Origin: Aquanectria penicillioides
Lineage: Eukaryota; Ascomycota; Sordariomycetes; Hypocreales; Nectriaceae
Direction of reading: 5' to 3'
Length of the DNA stretch: 64,000 nt
Assembly: GCA_003415625.1 (NCBI GenBank)
Contig: PYIU01000006.1
Span: forward strand, 4,030,001 to 4,094,000
Numbering within the stretch: position 1 is the stretch's first letter; every line of letters begins with the position of its first letter. The notes below the pieces were generated by a model. That model did no database searches and was not told the DNA's origin. It worked only from the letters and a program-made list of their open reading frames with translations. A program made the position numbers and the translations under genes. This document shows, piece after piece, positions 35,373-48,600 of the stretch.

Positions 35373-37704
35373 GGTGTCATAGTGAGGTGAACCCGTCGCG
35401 GATGGTAAAGAAGAGGACAATAGGACTGGCATTTTTGCTAGGTTAAAGATACGAACAACAAATTAAGATTACTGCTTGATTGAACAGACTTCTATTTGAT
35501 CCAGTGCCATATCTCTAGTTCATAGATAATATCTTCTACTTCGCGTCAACCTTTCCAACGGATCATTTATTGTCATAAAGGCGTTACGGACAAGATTGGA
35601 AGAATACTGTTGGTGGGTGTGGATCTAACCGTAACTGGCTGGGTCAGGAGAGATGAGAACGAATCAGGCGCTTTTCCTGATCTAATCTTATTCTCGAAGT
35701 CCTATGCATGGCCTCAGCCGTTCTAACCCAGACGATCTAACCCGTGGACAACTAGTCGATGGGCGGACGAGATTGAACATGGATGATGAGTGAACTTTCA
35801 GCCCGCAATACAGCTTGGTTAATGAAACTCCTCTTGCGTATCATCAGAAATGATAGTTAAGGGTCATTGGATCCATTTCCCTAACCCTGTTCTGTACTAG
35901 ACTTACTGAGTATTTAGAGGCGATTGGACCGCCATAACACCTACTTGTATAGTAGAAAAGTGAACATATCAAGCTTGACAAGCATCTGAGTTTATTAATC
36001 CATGTTTAAATTTCTACAGCATCTTAATCTTTACATTATTGGAAGTCATCATATGAGACAAACGGAGATTGATGGTTTCGACCTCCAATGATGCTATTAG
36101 ATAGATACATTATCGACAATCTATAACGGCAAAATTTCCTCCCATATGTTGCTTCTTGGTAGTTTCCGAACAATGAATTTATTATTTATCAGACTATACA
36201 CTATCTCATGAGTAACTATCGATTCTCCTGATAGCTTTTGGTCCAATATTTAAGACTAACATACCTAGTGCAAACAGAGCCTACAAGCCTTGGGGCTTTT
36301 CTGTTTATGATCCGGGGTATCAATCAGTGGCAAGTCAAGGACAGCAGAGAAGGTATATGTTTTTTTGCAATTATTTAGGCTAGGACAAAAACTAACCGGG
36401 TTCTGATCGACATAAATTACCGCTGTTTAGGAGAGTTTGTCTTCTCGGTGGGGGAAGGCTTGGTCAGCAGCCGCGCGGTTGTCTCTTCAGACGGAGCGGA
36501 TTACAAGGTTTAATTAGCCTTTAACCACAACCGTTATACCCATTTCTGCTAGTATAGTCTGCTGGAAGGGAAATAACGGAGATTACATGGCATTGATGAT
36601 CTATCGCCGGTGCGAATCCGATACCTCCGCTCCTTCAGGGATTGGCTATGCTTGATTGATTGCTGGGCAGGTTGCCTCGCCTGCCACTTCAGGAAACGGG
36701 CCACGATACTTTGTCGGTGTGTCGGAATATATAACTGTCCAGATTCGCGAAAAGGTCACGACGCGAATGCCGAAAGTGTTAGCCCCAGAAGTTTCTCGCG
36801 CTCCACCCACCTACTGCACACACCTTGAGTCTCTATGAGTGAAGACAAGCACAAGCGGACTGACCCATAAGCAAACTTTCCAAGCATCCGACAAAATAGT
36901 CAAGCAATGCATATAGAATAGGATTTCATTGTCCCTGCTCCGCCCATGACTGATAAACTGCCATGTTCGTTTGTGATTTGGATAACGCATCGACTACGGA
37001 TCTCGGGTTCCGAGGTTCCGAAGGGGTCCGCGGGGTCCGGGCTTGGCCCGCATCGCTTCACTGCTTCTGGCTAGACTCTGAGTTCTGAATGGTCGGGCGT
37101 ACATTGGATAAAATAGACAAGTTGTTAGTTTGTTCCTTATGTCGGTTTGTATGATTTGAAGTCGTGGATGAGAACCAGATGCAGCATACGACAAGACGGA
37201 ACGAAGGGAGCGCTGACGAAGCGGAACCAGAGCATTTACTTCACGCCGCCACGAGAGGGATTTCCTTGTGACTTAGCACATCTCTGTTCATGAAACCTAG
37301 AGACGATATTATTTGCTTATCCAAGTATAAGTGATGGAGATATTTCACTCTTCGTCAAGTTGTCTCCTGTTGTACTCTACGCTCGGACCCCGAGTTGGAA
37401 CAGCAAGCTCATGCATGTCTCGCTTGATTTGACTCTGTTGAAACCAATACACGTCAATCATTGAAAGGACCGGAAAGGCTTGTAATTGATCCACATTCTG
37501 CTTGGTAAGCATTAGTTAGCTGGTGGCATTTTGAAATCCCGAGCCGCGCGCTCAATTCGATTAGGTTCAACGCTTTCCCCCAGCCCACAACTCAGACCCA
37601 TGCTGCCAGAAAACATAAGTATTCAAAGCAACATCAGTTAAATCGATAGTTCCACCTCTTCGACTATCGGTTTTAAACCGCACATCCCATTTTAATATCT
37701 CAAC
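35373..37704. other. Intergenic, about 2.3 kb
   Basis: This long AT-rich gap is upstream of the GST gene. Short frames at 36610-36838 and 36994-37194 show no recognisable content. A small GC-rich patch lies at about 37009-37053. No RNA gene or transposon sequence is recognisable. Confidence 0.5.
37009..37053. repeat. Local GC-rich imperfect repeat
   Basis: GGTTCCGA occurs twice at about eight-base spacing, followed by two GGGTCCG-type units, all within 45 bp of otherwise AT-rich sequence. It could be a simple-sequence patch or a binding-site cluster. Confidence 0.35.
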
Positions 37705-38477
37705 ATGACATTGAAACTCTACGGCTTCGTGCATTCAACATGCACACAGCGGGTTCTCACCGTTCTCGCTGAGAAAAACCTACCATACGAACTAGTGGAG
37801 GTCAACCTGATGAAGGGCGAGCAGAAATCCCCTGCCCACCTCGCACGAAATCCTTTCGGCAAAATTCCTGTTCTCGAAGACGATGGCTTCGTGATCTACG
37901 AGAGCCGCGCCATTTCCAAGTATCTGAGCAAGAAGTACGCCAACCAGGGAACCAAGCTCATGCCAGATGATGGAGACTTCAACGCCTACGGAGCTTTCGA
38001 ACAGGTATGTCAACGTTGAACAAAGGTAGAGGATAAAGTGAGTAAATTAGAAATTCTAATAAGTGAATAGGCCGTCTCTATGGAGCAAAGTTATTTCAAT
38101 CCTAGTGCTGAGGGCATTGCGATAGAGAGGGTCTTCAAAGGGTGAGTACGATCAATCCTCATATTAGAAACAAACTTACCATTCAAAGATTCCGTGGACT
38201 GAGCGCCGATGAGGAAAAGGTCAAGGAGTGTGCATCAAACTTAGAGGCCACTCTGGCTAGCTACGAGACCATCCTCGCAAAGCAGGAGTTCCTTGGGGGT
38301 AGCGAAATTACACTTGCTGATACATTTCATCTTCCTTACATGAAGATAAACAAGGCAATTGGCTTTGCTGAGATTTATGACAAATTCCCTCACGTAAAGC
38401 GCTGGGGTGAGGCCCTTGAAGCTAGAGAGAGCTGGAAGACGGTGGTTGCCTTGTCGGCTCCTCCCAGTCATAAGTAG
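37705..38477 (+). CDS. Glutathione S-transferase, phi-like, 3 exons
   Basis: This is a 219-residue cytosolic glutathione S-transferase. The exons are 37705-38004, 38071-38141 and 38189-38477. The thioredoxin-like N-terminal domain shows the active-site region STCTQRV, the cis-proline loop NPFGKIPVLEDD, and ESRAISKYLSKKY, which is the glutathione-contacting phi-class signature. The all-helical C-terminal domain ends with a Trp-containing helix (HVKRWGEALEARESWK). Length and layout fit fungal phi-like GSTs, which conjugate glutathione to electrophiles and handle peroxides. No neighbour points to a specific substrate. Confidence 0.92.
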
Positions 38478-38945
38478 AATCATAGTTCTCAATATCAATC
38501 GCCAAGCGGCGCAGAAGCAGGCTCAACTTGGTCGACATTTCAGTAATATTGAGTATATTCATTCTGCAAATACAAATAACAAACTTCCGTGCTTGTTTGA
38601 CCACCAAGAACCTAATTGATACTAAGGCAGCAAGCTTAGATAGCCGTGTCTAGTCTGTAGGAGCTTTAACTAGCACGTAATAGATTAGGATTGCGAAACC
38701 CCTTTCGAGATTTGCGAGCGTCACTGAGACCATGAACGAGTTTGGGCAATCTATGAAAACAAGCACAGCGATATTGATAACCAGCGACCACCACCTAGCT
38801 TGCTCGTTGGTAACTGAATATTATTACTCTTCTCTTCATTTGACAAATCTGCAAATGGGGGTCTTAACTATTAGGCATAATTTAATCGATGACCTAGTAT
38901 GTGACAACTATCCTATAACTACCGCATCACAACTACACCAACGCT
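38478..38945. other. Intergenic, 468 bp
   Basis: This is the shared 3' flank of the converging GST and kinase genes. Nothing further is visible. Confidence 0.6.
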
Positions 38946-41335
38946 TTATACCCTAAGTTCGCGTAGTATCTGATCCACCAGACTCTTTAACTGCCATGTA
39001 TTTCCTCTTACTCGCTTAAACTGGATACCGTGAAGGGAGAGCAGCGGCACCTTGACGATCATGATCTCGAATTCGAGGTCCATGCTTACACTTGGGTCAC
39101 TCTGCGCGACACGACTCGGTTGCATAGGTAGGATAAGACGCTCGGTTTCTGGCATGTGCATGCAGCTGAACCCTCCTTTGATCTCCGTGTATTCCACATT
39201 TAGCAGTCGGAGCACTCGCTTGGTCTCGGCACGTATGAAAAGCACGGACATTGGACTCATCGTAGAGACGCGGGATAGGCCTTTGAGGAACACTGGTTTG
39301 GACAGTTCGGATTCATCAAGGCTGTCTGTAGGCTCGCGGCTTTGCTCTCCTCTTGCGGTCGTCTCTTCAGCAATATTCGCTCTTGGGGCCATCTCTCTTC
39401 TCATTCGACGGGCCTGGATGCTTTCGCGCCTGGCATGACCGAGTGACCCCGTTGTCCTTGTTCTGACTGCATCAGTTGGCTGCTCGCTCAGGCTATCCTT
39501 CTGAGGAATAGACGGATCAGAGTCACTAGCTGACAATGGTTCTTTGCTGGAATTGGCACTGTTTCTCTGGTACCAATCTGGCTGATTGTATACGCTGCTT
39601 TGTTCTTGTTCTTCGTCGGCGTCATTTGACACATTCGCCTTCTGGGCCATCTCTCCTCTTGCGCGCCGCTGCTGAATAGCTTCACGCCTAGGATGACCGA
39701 TAGCTTTGCTGAGACTAGCATTGTTCCTCTGGTGCTCTTCTGGTTGAATGCTCTGTGCTGTGTCCTGAATTCTTTGCATTTGAGCCAATTCCATTGGTTG
39801 AGCCAACACTGCTTCTTGCTGTTGTTTGTGCTGTGGGAGCTGTTTTACCCTCTGTGCTGTTTGCTGGATTCTTGGCATTTGAGCCAATGCGATTGGTTTT
39901 TGCTGGTCGTTAGGTCTAAACTCTTTCACGCTTTCTAGGGTTATTTGAGTCTCAGACAGAGGCGTCGAAGCGAGCTGGGCTTCAGATTGGATGCTTTGTC
40001 CAGTCTCCGGCGTTGTTTGAGTCTCAGTCCATGAGGCTGAATCAATCAATGGGTTTGGTTGGATATGAAGATCGTCAAACCCTCCCGGCATTTCAGTCTC
40101 CCCATCGACCGAACTCCCGCCTGATGATGAGCTCGGCGATCTATGACGTTAGCGTACGACTGGTACATTTTGAATCATTTCTTACCCATTGTGTAGCTCT
40201 ATAATTGGAGGACCACCTTGTTGTAAACACTTAATCCAGGCTGAATCCATCGCTGAATCCGGATCTAGTCGCTCATTTGGTGTAGGTTTTATCAAATCAT
40301 GAATGAACAACTGTCCCTCCAAACTGACGTTATGAGAGTCCAAGAGGCGCCGTGGAAAATAACGTTCCGAGTTATGGAAATACTCAAAGGTATTCCATTG
40401 GGTTTGGAATGGGTATGACTTTGTGAACATGTAGAAGATCATGACCCCAAGAGCCCACATGTCTGCTGCCTTGTATTGTATCTCACCCTGTTGACTAAAA
40501 AGCTCGGGCGCCATGTACTTTTCAGTACCCATGATTCTACTAGTTCCGCGAGTTTCTAGTTGCAGTCTTTTGCTTAGTCCGAAATCAGCAAGTTTAATCC
40601 ACCAACCGGGCTGAGGAGACGATGGGCATTGCTGGAGAAGGACATTCTATGCACGATTAGGCCAGGCGTGTGCCGTTTTCCAGGAACTTGCCGACTTACC
40701 AGAGGTTTTATATCTCGATGAGTAAAACCTTCCCTGTGCATGACTTTTAGACCTCGAAGGACCTGAGTGGTGATTTCACGGCAATCATCTTCACGTAATG
40801 CAGGATTGTTGACAAGATACGTCTGCAAGTCTCCCAGAGGAAAGTATTCCATGGCGATGCACAGTGATTCTTTTGACTCGTACCATCCTAGAGACTTGAC
40901 GAAATACTTGGAGTACTAATACAGTCAGGTCCATTACGGCAAAGGTTGCACAGGTCACACCTTGTCGTGGGAGAACTTGACTATTGTTTCTAGCTCTCGG
41001 ATATATCGCCGTTTCCCATCATCCTGATGCGGAATCAACTTGACTGCACGCTGGGTGTAATGCCGACTACCGCTGGTGCATCTCTGCAAGATGACCCGCC
41101 CTTGGCCACCTCCTCCAATCGGTTGTTTCTCACTTCGCCAACATTCCAATCGGGGAGGGCTCGAGGGGGGCGCATCGGGGTCGTCGTAGATGTGGATCGT
41201 ATCGCGTCTTCGAAATTGTGTCTCCAGCCTAAAGTCCCTGACGATATCAGGGAGCTCATTATCGTCCATTAGGATAGCGTGGCCTCGGGTATAGGCATGA
41301 CAAACCTTGCCCGGAGAGATGTCGCGTTGATTCAA
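38946..41335 (-). CDS. Ser/Thr protein kinase with C-terminal KA1-like domain, 4 exons
   Basis: This is a 748-residue protein. The exons are 41335-40961, 40915-40700, 40646-40186 and 40140-38946. The kinase domain has a glycine loop (IGGGGQGRV), the ATP lysine in RAVKLI, the catalytic loop HRDIKPLNVLL (restored across an intron), DFGLS and APE. A long Gln/Ser/Glu-rich linker follows, containing two copies of a basic motif near RRExIQxRRxRxEMA. The last 115 residues end in HGIQFKRVRGNTWQLKSLVDQIL, which matches the KA1 membrane-binding fold found in Chk1-, Kin1- and AMPK-related kinases. A later ATG at 41271 is an alternative start. KA1 domains often autoinhibit kinases and bind acidic phospholipids. 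The specific orthologue is not clear. Confidence 0.85.
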
Positions 41336-43365
41336 ACAATATCAAAATGGTCATTTTCAGCCTCATTACCCCGCTTACTATCACTGCCATAGGTAGCTTA
41401 CATAAGCCGACCCGTCCTTATTGTTCCTGAGAGGCCACTATCTAGTCTAAATACAAATGAATTCGCATGGTGGCTGAGTATAGGACTACAGGTTAGCCAA
41501 TGAGGGCGTGGCACATCTGAGACAATAGTAGAGCTGGCCTGGGTTGAGATGATGATTATTTAGTATTCCTTTGCAACAATGGTGGAGGTTAATTATCAAC
41601 AGTGATCAAAGAACAACGCAAAGCCATACAAATAAGTGCATAGAGGGGCGCGGGTATGGTTCCAGCTTTGCTAGCACAATAAGATAAGAATTCAAATTCA
41701 AGGTTAGCTTTAACCTAAAGAATCCGAGTCATCGAAATGATCATTCTCCTGCACTGATGTTATTCCCAAGTTCTGGCTTTGACTTTTTGGTCTTCGTAAT
41801 CTGAACCCTCAGGATACCCTGGCCAGTTCTTTGCTTATGCAATTGTGCTTGAGGAAGAAATGGAAACATCCTGTCCATAGTTAGAGGGCAGACTTCGCGC
41901 AACCCAATCGAAAAGAAGCGTCGTTGCTAAAGCCGAGATGGGGCAATACCCCAAGTACCCAGGCGATTTCACCGGAACTTGATATGTATTTGGGAGAGTT
42001 GAAGAAAATTCAACAAACACGGCTCGACATACGACAAGCAATTCGGGCTTGGTTTGAACTCGCGCTACCATTGAAGACAAGCGCTAGTAAGTGAGCAGCA
42101 GCAGTACGCCGGGTTCTCTAAGAAGCGCTATCTGAGTCATTCGGTGAACTACTACTCAAACAAAAGCTGGTGACAAATACCCACTCCCTATTTTTCCGTT
42201 CTCACATTTGGCCTTGAATGAAGCAACAAGCACGTTACGTAAAGTGTCAACACAGCAACCAACCCTGGATGCACTCGAGGGGCCAACCAGCCTTATATTT
42301 ATGTAATAGGAGGCAGAACATATTACCATCGCAATTCATATCACATAACTCACCCGGCCGTCACCATTGGTATTCGGCGTCCACGGGACTTCACACTCTC
42401 CGGTGCAGCTTTGAATCCTTGTTGCGGCTTAGCATCCCTGTTGCGGCTCCAAGTACTTGACCATCAATGCGGAGCCATGATAGGCTTTGTCCCCCCATCA
42501 AGCCGAGAGCGACGCAAGAGGAATGGACTAAGAAGTTCCAAAGGCACAGATAATACATGCTTATCCTGGGCCATTGGTCTGACGGTGGCCAACATCAGCC
42601 ATGAAGGCTGCCATGATTGGTCTCTGGTAATGCTCCGGCGAAGCCCCCGACCTGTGTTGGGCACATCGTATCATTTATTGCAGCGCATGGAGTAAATTGG
42701 AAACTTTAAAATCCCAATTCGCACTAGCAAAGATTTCGAATGGAGAAGTGTACTGTACATCCTATCCACAGTCATTCTTATCTCCGAAAACACTAGACAT
42801 CTGGGTCATGCGTGTGTAAACGCCGATGGAACGTGCACAATCCACCTTGTAAGTCCCAATAGGCCTGTGCTGACCACGAGGGGGAGATTTGCGGTATTGT
42901 AACTGGAGAATGACGTCTCTAGAAAAACTGGAGCAATGGAGGGTACTGTGAGGGAAAATGAGGTTGTTTATAAAAATTAGAAACTTCAATTATCGGCTTG
43001 GTTGGAAGAATTGGGTAGTCGAACTGATCCAATTCAATCATTAAAGGTTTTTGGAACTAATGTTAACATGATGCGAATTAAGACACTTAATTAGAAGACA
43101 ACAAGTCTGTGTCCTGTTGATTCTCACAGAACGCCACGCCTCGTAATGCCAGTAACCCATCTGACATCACCTGAGAACTGCTTTGTTGAGTGGATACAGA
43201 CATGATGCAGTTGCCTCCGGCCCAAAGGAAGAGTCCAACGAAATCTGTGTGTGAAACACGAGTGGGTTCTTGTAGCTCACCCCAATCTCCCCGGATTACT
43301 ATATCTCTTCGATAATCTGCTGTATCTCATTTCATCGTTCGATTCCATCTCCCCACGTTTCCATC
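41336..43365. other. Intergenic, about 2.0 kb
   Basis: This gap lies between the divergent kinase and aldehyde dehydrogenase genes. Short frames at 41835-42080, 42218-42695 and 42762-42989 have no recognisable domains. Pyrimidine-rich sequence directly precedes the aldehyde dehydrogenase ATG. Confidence 0.5.
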
Positions 43366-45188
43366 ATGTTTCTCCACAAGAGCACTAGTCGCTTGTCCCA
43401 CGCCGCAGTTCGATCACAGCTGCGACTGTGCCGGCACACCATTCGTTTTGCAAGCACAGCCCCCTCCAAGATTCTCAACATTGCAGGACGAAACGTTTCT
43501 GTTCCTACTGGTATCTTCATTAACAACGAGTTCCGAAAATCCATCGCCGGTGCCACTTTTGGCGTTGAGAATCCCGCAACCGGAAAGGAGATCCTCCAGA
43601 TTGAAGAAGGAAACGAGCAAGATGTCGAGGAAGCAGTGCGAGCAGCTAGAAAGGCCTTCAGCGATGATGCCACTTGGGCTCACGCTGACCCCGCCTACAG
43701 GGGACAGTTGCTGTCTCGACTGACAGAACTTATGGAGCGTGACAAGGAAGACCTCATTGCTCTAGAGATGCTCGATACCGGAAAGACTTACAGCCAGGCC
43801 TTGACTGTCGACTTTGAGGGGTCTGTAGGTACTCTCAAGTACTATGCAGGCTGGGCTGATAAGGGTTACGGCTTATCGTCGTTCAACATTCCCAAGACAT
43901 TTGCCTACACCCGGCGAGAGCCTATTGGAGTGTGCGGCCAAATTATCCCCTGGAAGTAAGTTACATCAGCCATATCAATTGAAAACCCTACTAACCTGGC
44001 CCACAAGCTTCCCCCTGATGATGTTTGCCTGGAAGATTGCCCCCGCTCTGGTGACTGGAAACACAGTCGTTATCAAGTCTGCAGAGGCGACGCCCTTGTC
44101 TGCCTTGAAGATGTGTGAACTGATCAAGGAAGCGGGATTCCCTGCTGGCGTGCTTAACCATGTCTCTGGATTTGGAAAGACTGTGGGCAGTGCGCTCGCT
44201 TCTCATATGGATGTCGACAAGATTGCGTTCACAGGATCCACTGCTACTGGCCGAACTATCATGAGATCAGCTGCCGATTCCAACCTCAAGAAGGTGACTC
44301 TGGAGCTTGGTGGCAAGAGCCCTGTAAGTGAAAAAATGATAATAAGTCGTTAGTTTGCCACCTCAATACTGACGATAATTTAAGAACATTGTCTTCCCCG
44401 ACGCCGACCTCGACGAGGCTGTTGAGTGGGCTGCCTGGGGTATCAATATGAACTTCGGCCAGACTTGCCATGCCGGTACTAGAATCTACGTGCACCAGGA
44501 CGTCTACGAGGTTTTCGTCCAAAAGTTCACTGAGCGAATGGCCAGTGTCAAGGTTGGAGACAACTTTGACCCTTCGGTTGACCAGGGTCCTCAGAACAAC
44601 AAGATGCAGTACGAGAAGGTTCTCGAGTACATTGAGCACGGAAAGGAAGAGGGTGCAACTGTTCAGCTTGGTGGTAAGAAGGCTGAGACGGGTCTGCCTG
44701 GAGGTTACTACATTGAGCCAACCATCTTTACTAACGTCACGCCAAACATGAAGGTTTGTCACCCAAGCTCACAACACGCTACTTGGCACTAATAAACGGT
44801 TTCTAGATTGTTAAGGAGGAAATCTTTGGACCCGTGGTGACGATTGCCAAATTCTCTACTGAGGCCGAAGTCTTGGAGCAAGCCAACGACAGCCAGTATG
44901 GTCTAGCAGCAGCCGTTCACACCAAAGATTACGAACGAGCCATGCGAGTCACCAACGCTCTTCAGGCTGGAACTACCTGGGTCAACATGGTGAGTATTAT
45001 CTGATCCACTTTAACCAAGACGCGAGCTTGTCTAACTTGATATGCAGTACAACTTTGTCCACTTCTCTATTCCATTCGGTGGATACAAAGAAAGCGGTCT
45101 CGGCAGAGAGCTGGGTGAGGCCGTGCTGGACAACTACACTGAGACCAAGGCTGTTTATTTCAATATGGGACGCTCAGCTCCTAAATAA
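43366..45188 (+). CDS. Aldehyde dehydrogenase, mitochondrial type, 5 exons
   Basis: This is a 532-residue NAD(P)-dependent aldehyde dehydrogenase. The exons are 43366-43955, 44008-44323, 44385-44753, 44807-44989 and 45048-45188. The first 30 residues are basic and Ser/Arg-rich with no acidic residue ([20 protein letters not shown]), fitting a mitochondrial presequence. The catalytic glutamate lies in LELGGKSP and the catalytic cysteine in [11 protein letters not shown]. The cofactor region FTGSTATGR and the KEEIFGPVV and [15 protein letters not shown] signatures are present. It should oxidise acetaldehyde or other short aldehydes to acids in ethanol or amino acid breakdown. All introns were placed by canonical sites that keep the frame. 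Confidence 0.95.
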
Positions 45189-45666
45189 ACGTGATGTGAA
45201 CTTGGATGGAGTCTACGTAACAGGGACTGGGGAGTATAGCGCGCCCACCGATCCCAATGCCGTGTTGGAGGTTTAGAATCCGACTTGTCAACATGAGACC
45301 TTCTTGTACAATTCGGTCGACCGCCTCGGGATTATCTCGAGACCATGTCCGCTAGGACCAATTAGTTACAAGCCCCCTCAATTGCATGAGGGAGAGTGAA
45401 ATAAACAAGCCCGTGTTATATTTTTAAGGGTTTAGGATGATTTATGAACTAAAATTGCGCAACTTAGGACTACTTGTACGAGTACATGCAATTCAACAGC
45501 GAGTTGGTATCCCCAATTCAATCTGTCAAGATGGAAACGACAACACACAAGGGTTCAAACATAAGTTTATATAACTAAAAGAAGAGCATAACTCAATAAC
45601 AAGAGCCGTATCGAATAATGTTAGGAATTCGCAGACTATCCGAGGTTAGATCAATCAACCAACCCA
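45189..45666. other. Intergenic, 478 bp
   Basis: This is the shared 3' flank of the converging aldehyde dehydrogenase and large CxxC-module genes. Nothing further is visible. Confidence 0.6.
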
Positions 45667-48600
45667 CTACTCGACTTCGTCCCACTGCGCAGCCAGCTGG
45701 AATATCTGCCCCCAGGTGCCTCCAGAATTTGCCGCGTTGAAACCGTTGTTCATCTCATTGAACTTCTGAGCACTGGCAACTCCATTCTCTGTTTCATGCC
45801 ATCCAAGCGTGCTATTGCCATGCAGGTACCCATCCGTATTGCCAGATGCGGCCTGGATGCTCTGGGCGCCTTGATACATGATGCCAGCGAAGCCAGCGCT
45901 CATGGCGTTCATCATCTGCATTTCTTGCATGGCCCGCATCATTTCTATTTGCGGAATAGTGCGCGCGTAGACGCCGTGACGCATGCGCGAGAACTCGACG
46001 AGCTCGGTGGCATCACCCTGCTCGCACGCCTTGATCCATTTCTGTCGCATGCGCGGAGAATACATGCAGCACATGCGGATTTGCTCAATGGCCTCGTTCT
46101 CAACCTCGAACTGCAAATTTCCTCTAGTTTCTTTACAAAACCCTAAGTAGCACTCTTCGCAGATGAGGCAATCGTGCCAGCCGTACCATTTGCGGTTTGG
46201 AACATTCTTCTTCCCAGGGCATTCTGGCAGATTGATGTACTTTCTCACTGTGGTGGAGAATCTGGACCAGACGCCCTCCGATTGCGCCTCAAACAAGCTA
46301 TTAGAGAACTGCAGGTATCGGGGACTGGACGGGTTCATGCTGCAGAGAACAGCGTCCGCGGTTCCACTGATGGAGCTCTTCTCGAAGAACTGGCCAGAGT
46401 CGAATGCTTCACAACAGCTAGTTAGACATTGTCGACATATATTGTAATTTTCACAGCCGCCCTTCAGAGTATACCATTCCCCGTTTGAGATGCCGTTGGG
46501 GTTGCATTGAGGGCTAGGAAGGATGATTCGAGCATATTTGCTGAACATGCTGGCATCTTGGCGTTTTACAGCTGCATCTAGTACGCATATTATTGCTTGC
46601 ACCTTAGCGTCGCTGTTGATAGGTGCAGTTAGTAAATGGGCACAGAAAAGTATCGTGAACTTGTCTAATTCTAGTAGAGAGCTTACCAAACCCAGGCTGT
46701 AGGTGGTTCCTGTCGATATCCTAAAGCCTGATCCAGCCATTCAGAGCCTCTGACTGGTTTTGGCACAGGGATATATTCGAAGTCGGCGTCGATGGCTGTG
46801 AGAGCGATTTGGTCGAAATAGCACTGTTCGCAGATGACCAGACCGTCCACTTTGTCTACTGGCCGAACCCATTCTCGACTACATGACTCCACAACCTTGC
46901 CTTCGCACTTTGGTACTTGGAAGCGCTTAGTCGCTTTATCCACCCAGTCGGGGAAAGGAGCGTTGTTTCTTGAGAAGATGGGAAGCGACCTCTTGATGTA
47001 AGGAAACCCGACATCGCACATCCACGTATCCCCCAATGGCTGGGGGGTTGGATAACGGTTCTCTCTTGGAATAAATTCTCCCGCATATGAACCTGCCTGT
47101 ATGATGTCTTCGTAGCAAGCCTCGCAGGATATAAAGTTGATCATGATGCTGTTTGTCTCTCGATCGATTATGAACCACTTGATCCCGTCGCTTCTTTTTA
47201 CTCCTCCCTGTGCTTTGCAATCTTTGACAGTCAGACGTTTCAACATGTACTCGCTCAAGGGCTCAACAGTTCCAGTTTCCAAGCATTTTGGTAGCAGGAC
47301 CGACGTTATACGTGGGACGTTGAAGCGGCATCTCCCATGGAACTTCCGTATTTTCTGAAACGACGGTGCCACGGAGCTGTTCTTCAGGAATCTGAAATGG
47401 CAGCGCCTGCAGATGAGGAAATCTGGGACCGCTGGCAAGAAGTACCAATCAGCTTCGTAAGCCGCGTCTCGAAGATTCCCTGGGCAATCCCAGACCACCT
47501 CGTTTCCTTGACCATCTTCCGAGATGGTGAGAGGCGGGCGGCACCAGTCATCTTCAACCCACGTTCTGTCTCGCACTCGGAGGTTTTGGACTGGGGTTGC
47601 GCCTGTTGACCCAACAAGGGAAAGATTGCTCAGCGCATCCGCTACGTTGCCGACCTGGCTCGCTACACCAGATGCAGGGTTGGTGGCCAGAACATTAGAG
47701 TTATTTGTTTCGATATGTTGGCTCTCCTGTGGGGGGCCGGGTCGATCAACTGGCGGATAGTACTCTCGGGGTATTGGCGCAAAGTGCTCTTGATGAGCTT
47801 CTCTTGATTCTGGATAGTGATACTGTAGAGTCTGGGCGGCGGCATTGATATCAGAATGTCCTGTCTCAAGGGATTGGGTGACTTGGGGCAGTGTCTCCCG
47901 AGGCAGTGGCGGGTAGTAATCTCGAGGTATTGGTGCAAAGTGTTCCCGATGAGCTTCTCTTGATTCAATATAGTGGTGATGCGAAGTGTTAACATTCGAC
48001 CCAGGGAATTGTCCGGCTTCTGGAGGTGTAGGACCGGGTTGCTGGTACTGGGTAGGGGAGACTATTGGGTTCTCTTGTCCGGAAGTTTTAAGCCCAGCAA
48101 TTCCTGAAGAAGAAGCCTGTGCTGCATTCGTGGCTATTGATGCGTGTGAAACAGCTTGCTCTTGAGCCGTTCCAGGAGACTGATCGTTTTGTAAAGGCGC
48201 AGATTCGGCTACTGGAGGATTCTGGTGTTGATATCGGTTCAACTCAGGAATGCTCGTCGCGGGAAGACTTGCTAAGGGAGCACTCGTGTATTGGACGCTT
48301 GTGGTCTCGGCAACGTTGTGATAGATTTGCTGCGAATAACTCGAAGGTGGAGCTGTGGATTGCCCACTCACAGTGGTATATGTAGGACTGGAATGCCCGT
48401 AATTGAATGTGTCTGATCCTGGATGCTGGTATTGAGGTTGACTAGGAGGGATGTTTATGTTTGATTGATCCATCGTCTGTGTCGTACTTGGTTGCACGTA
48501 AGCAACTGCCCCTGGCTCAATAGCCGTGTGTTGCCCTTGGGGAGTCACGGCAGTCTGGGAGTGGCCATGTTGAGGCTGCTCAGGGGGGCTGCTTATTTTG

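Noticed and set aside
43330..43350. T-loop-like GTTCGATTCC, possible tRNA
   Set aside because: No flanking stems, anticodon arm or acceptor stem can be formed around it; it lies in the aldehyde dehydrogenase leader.
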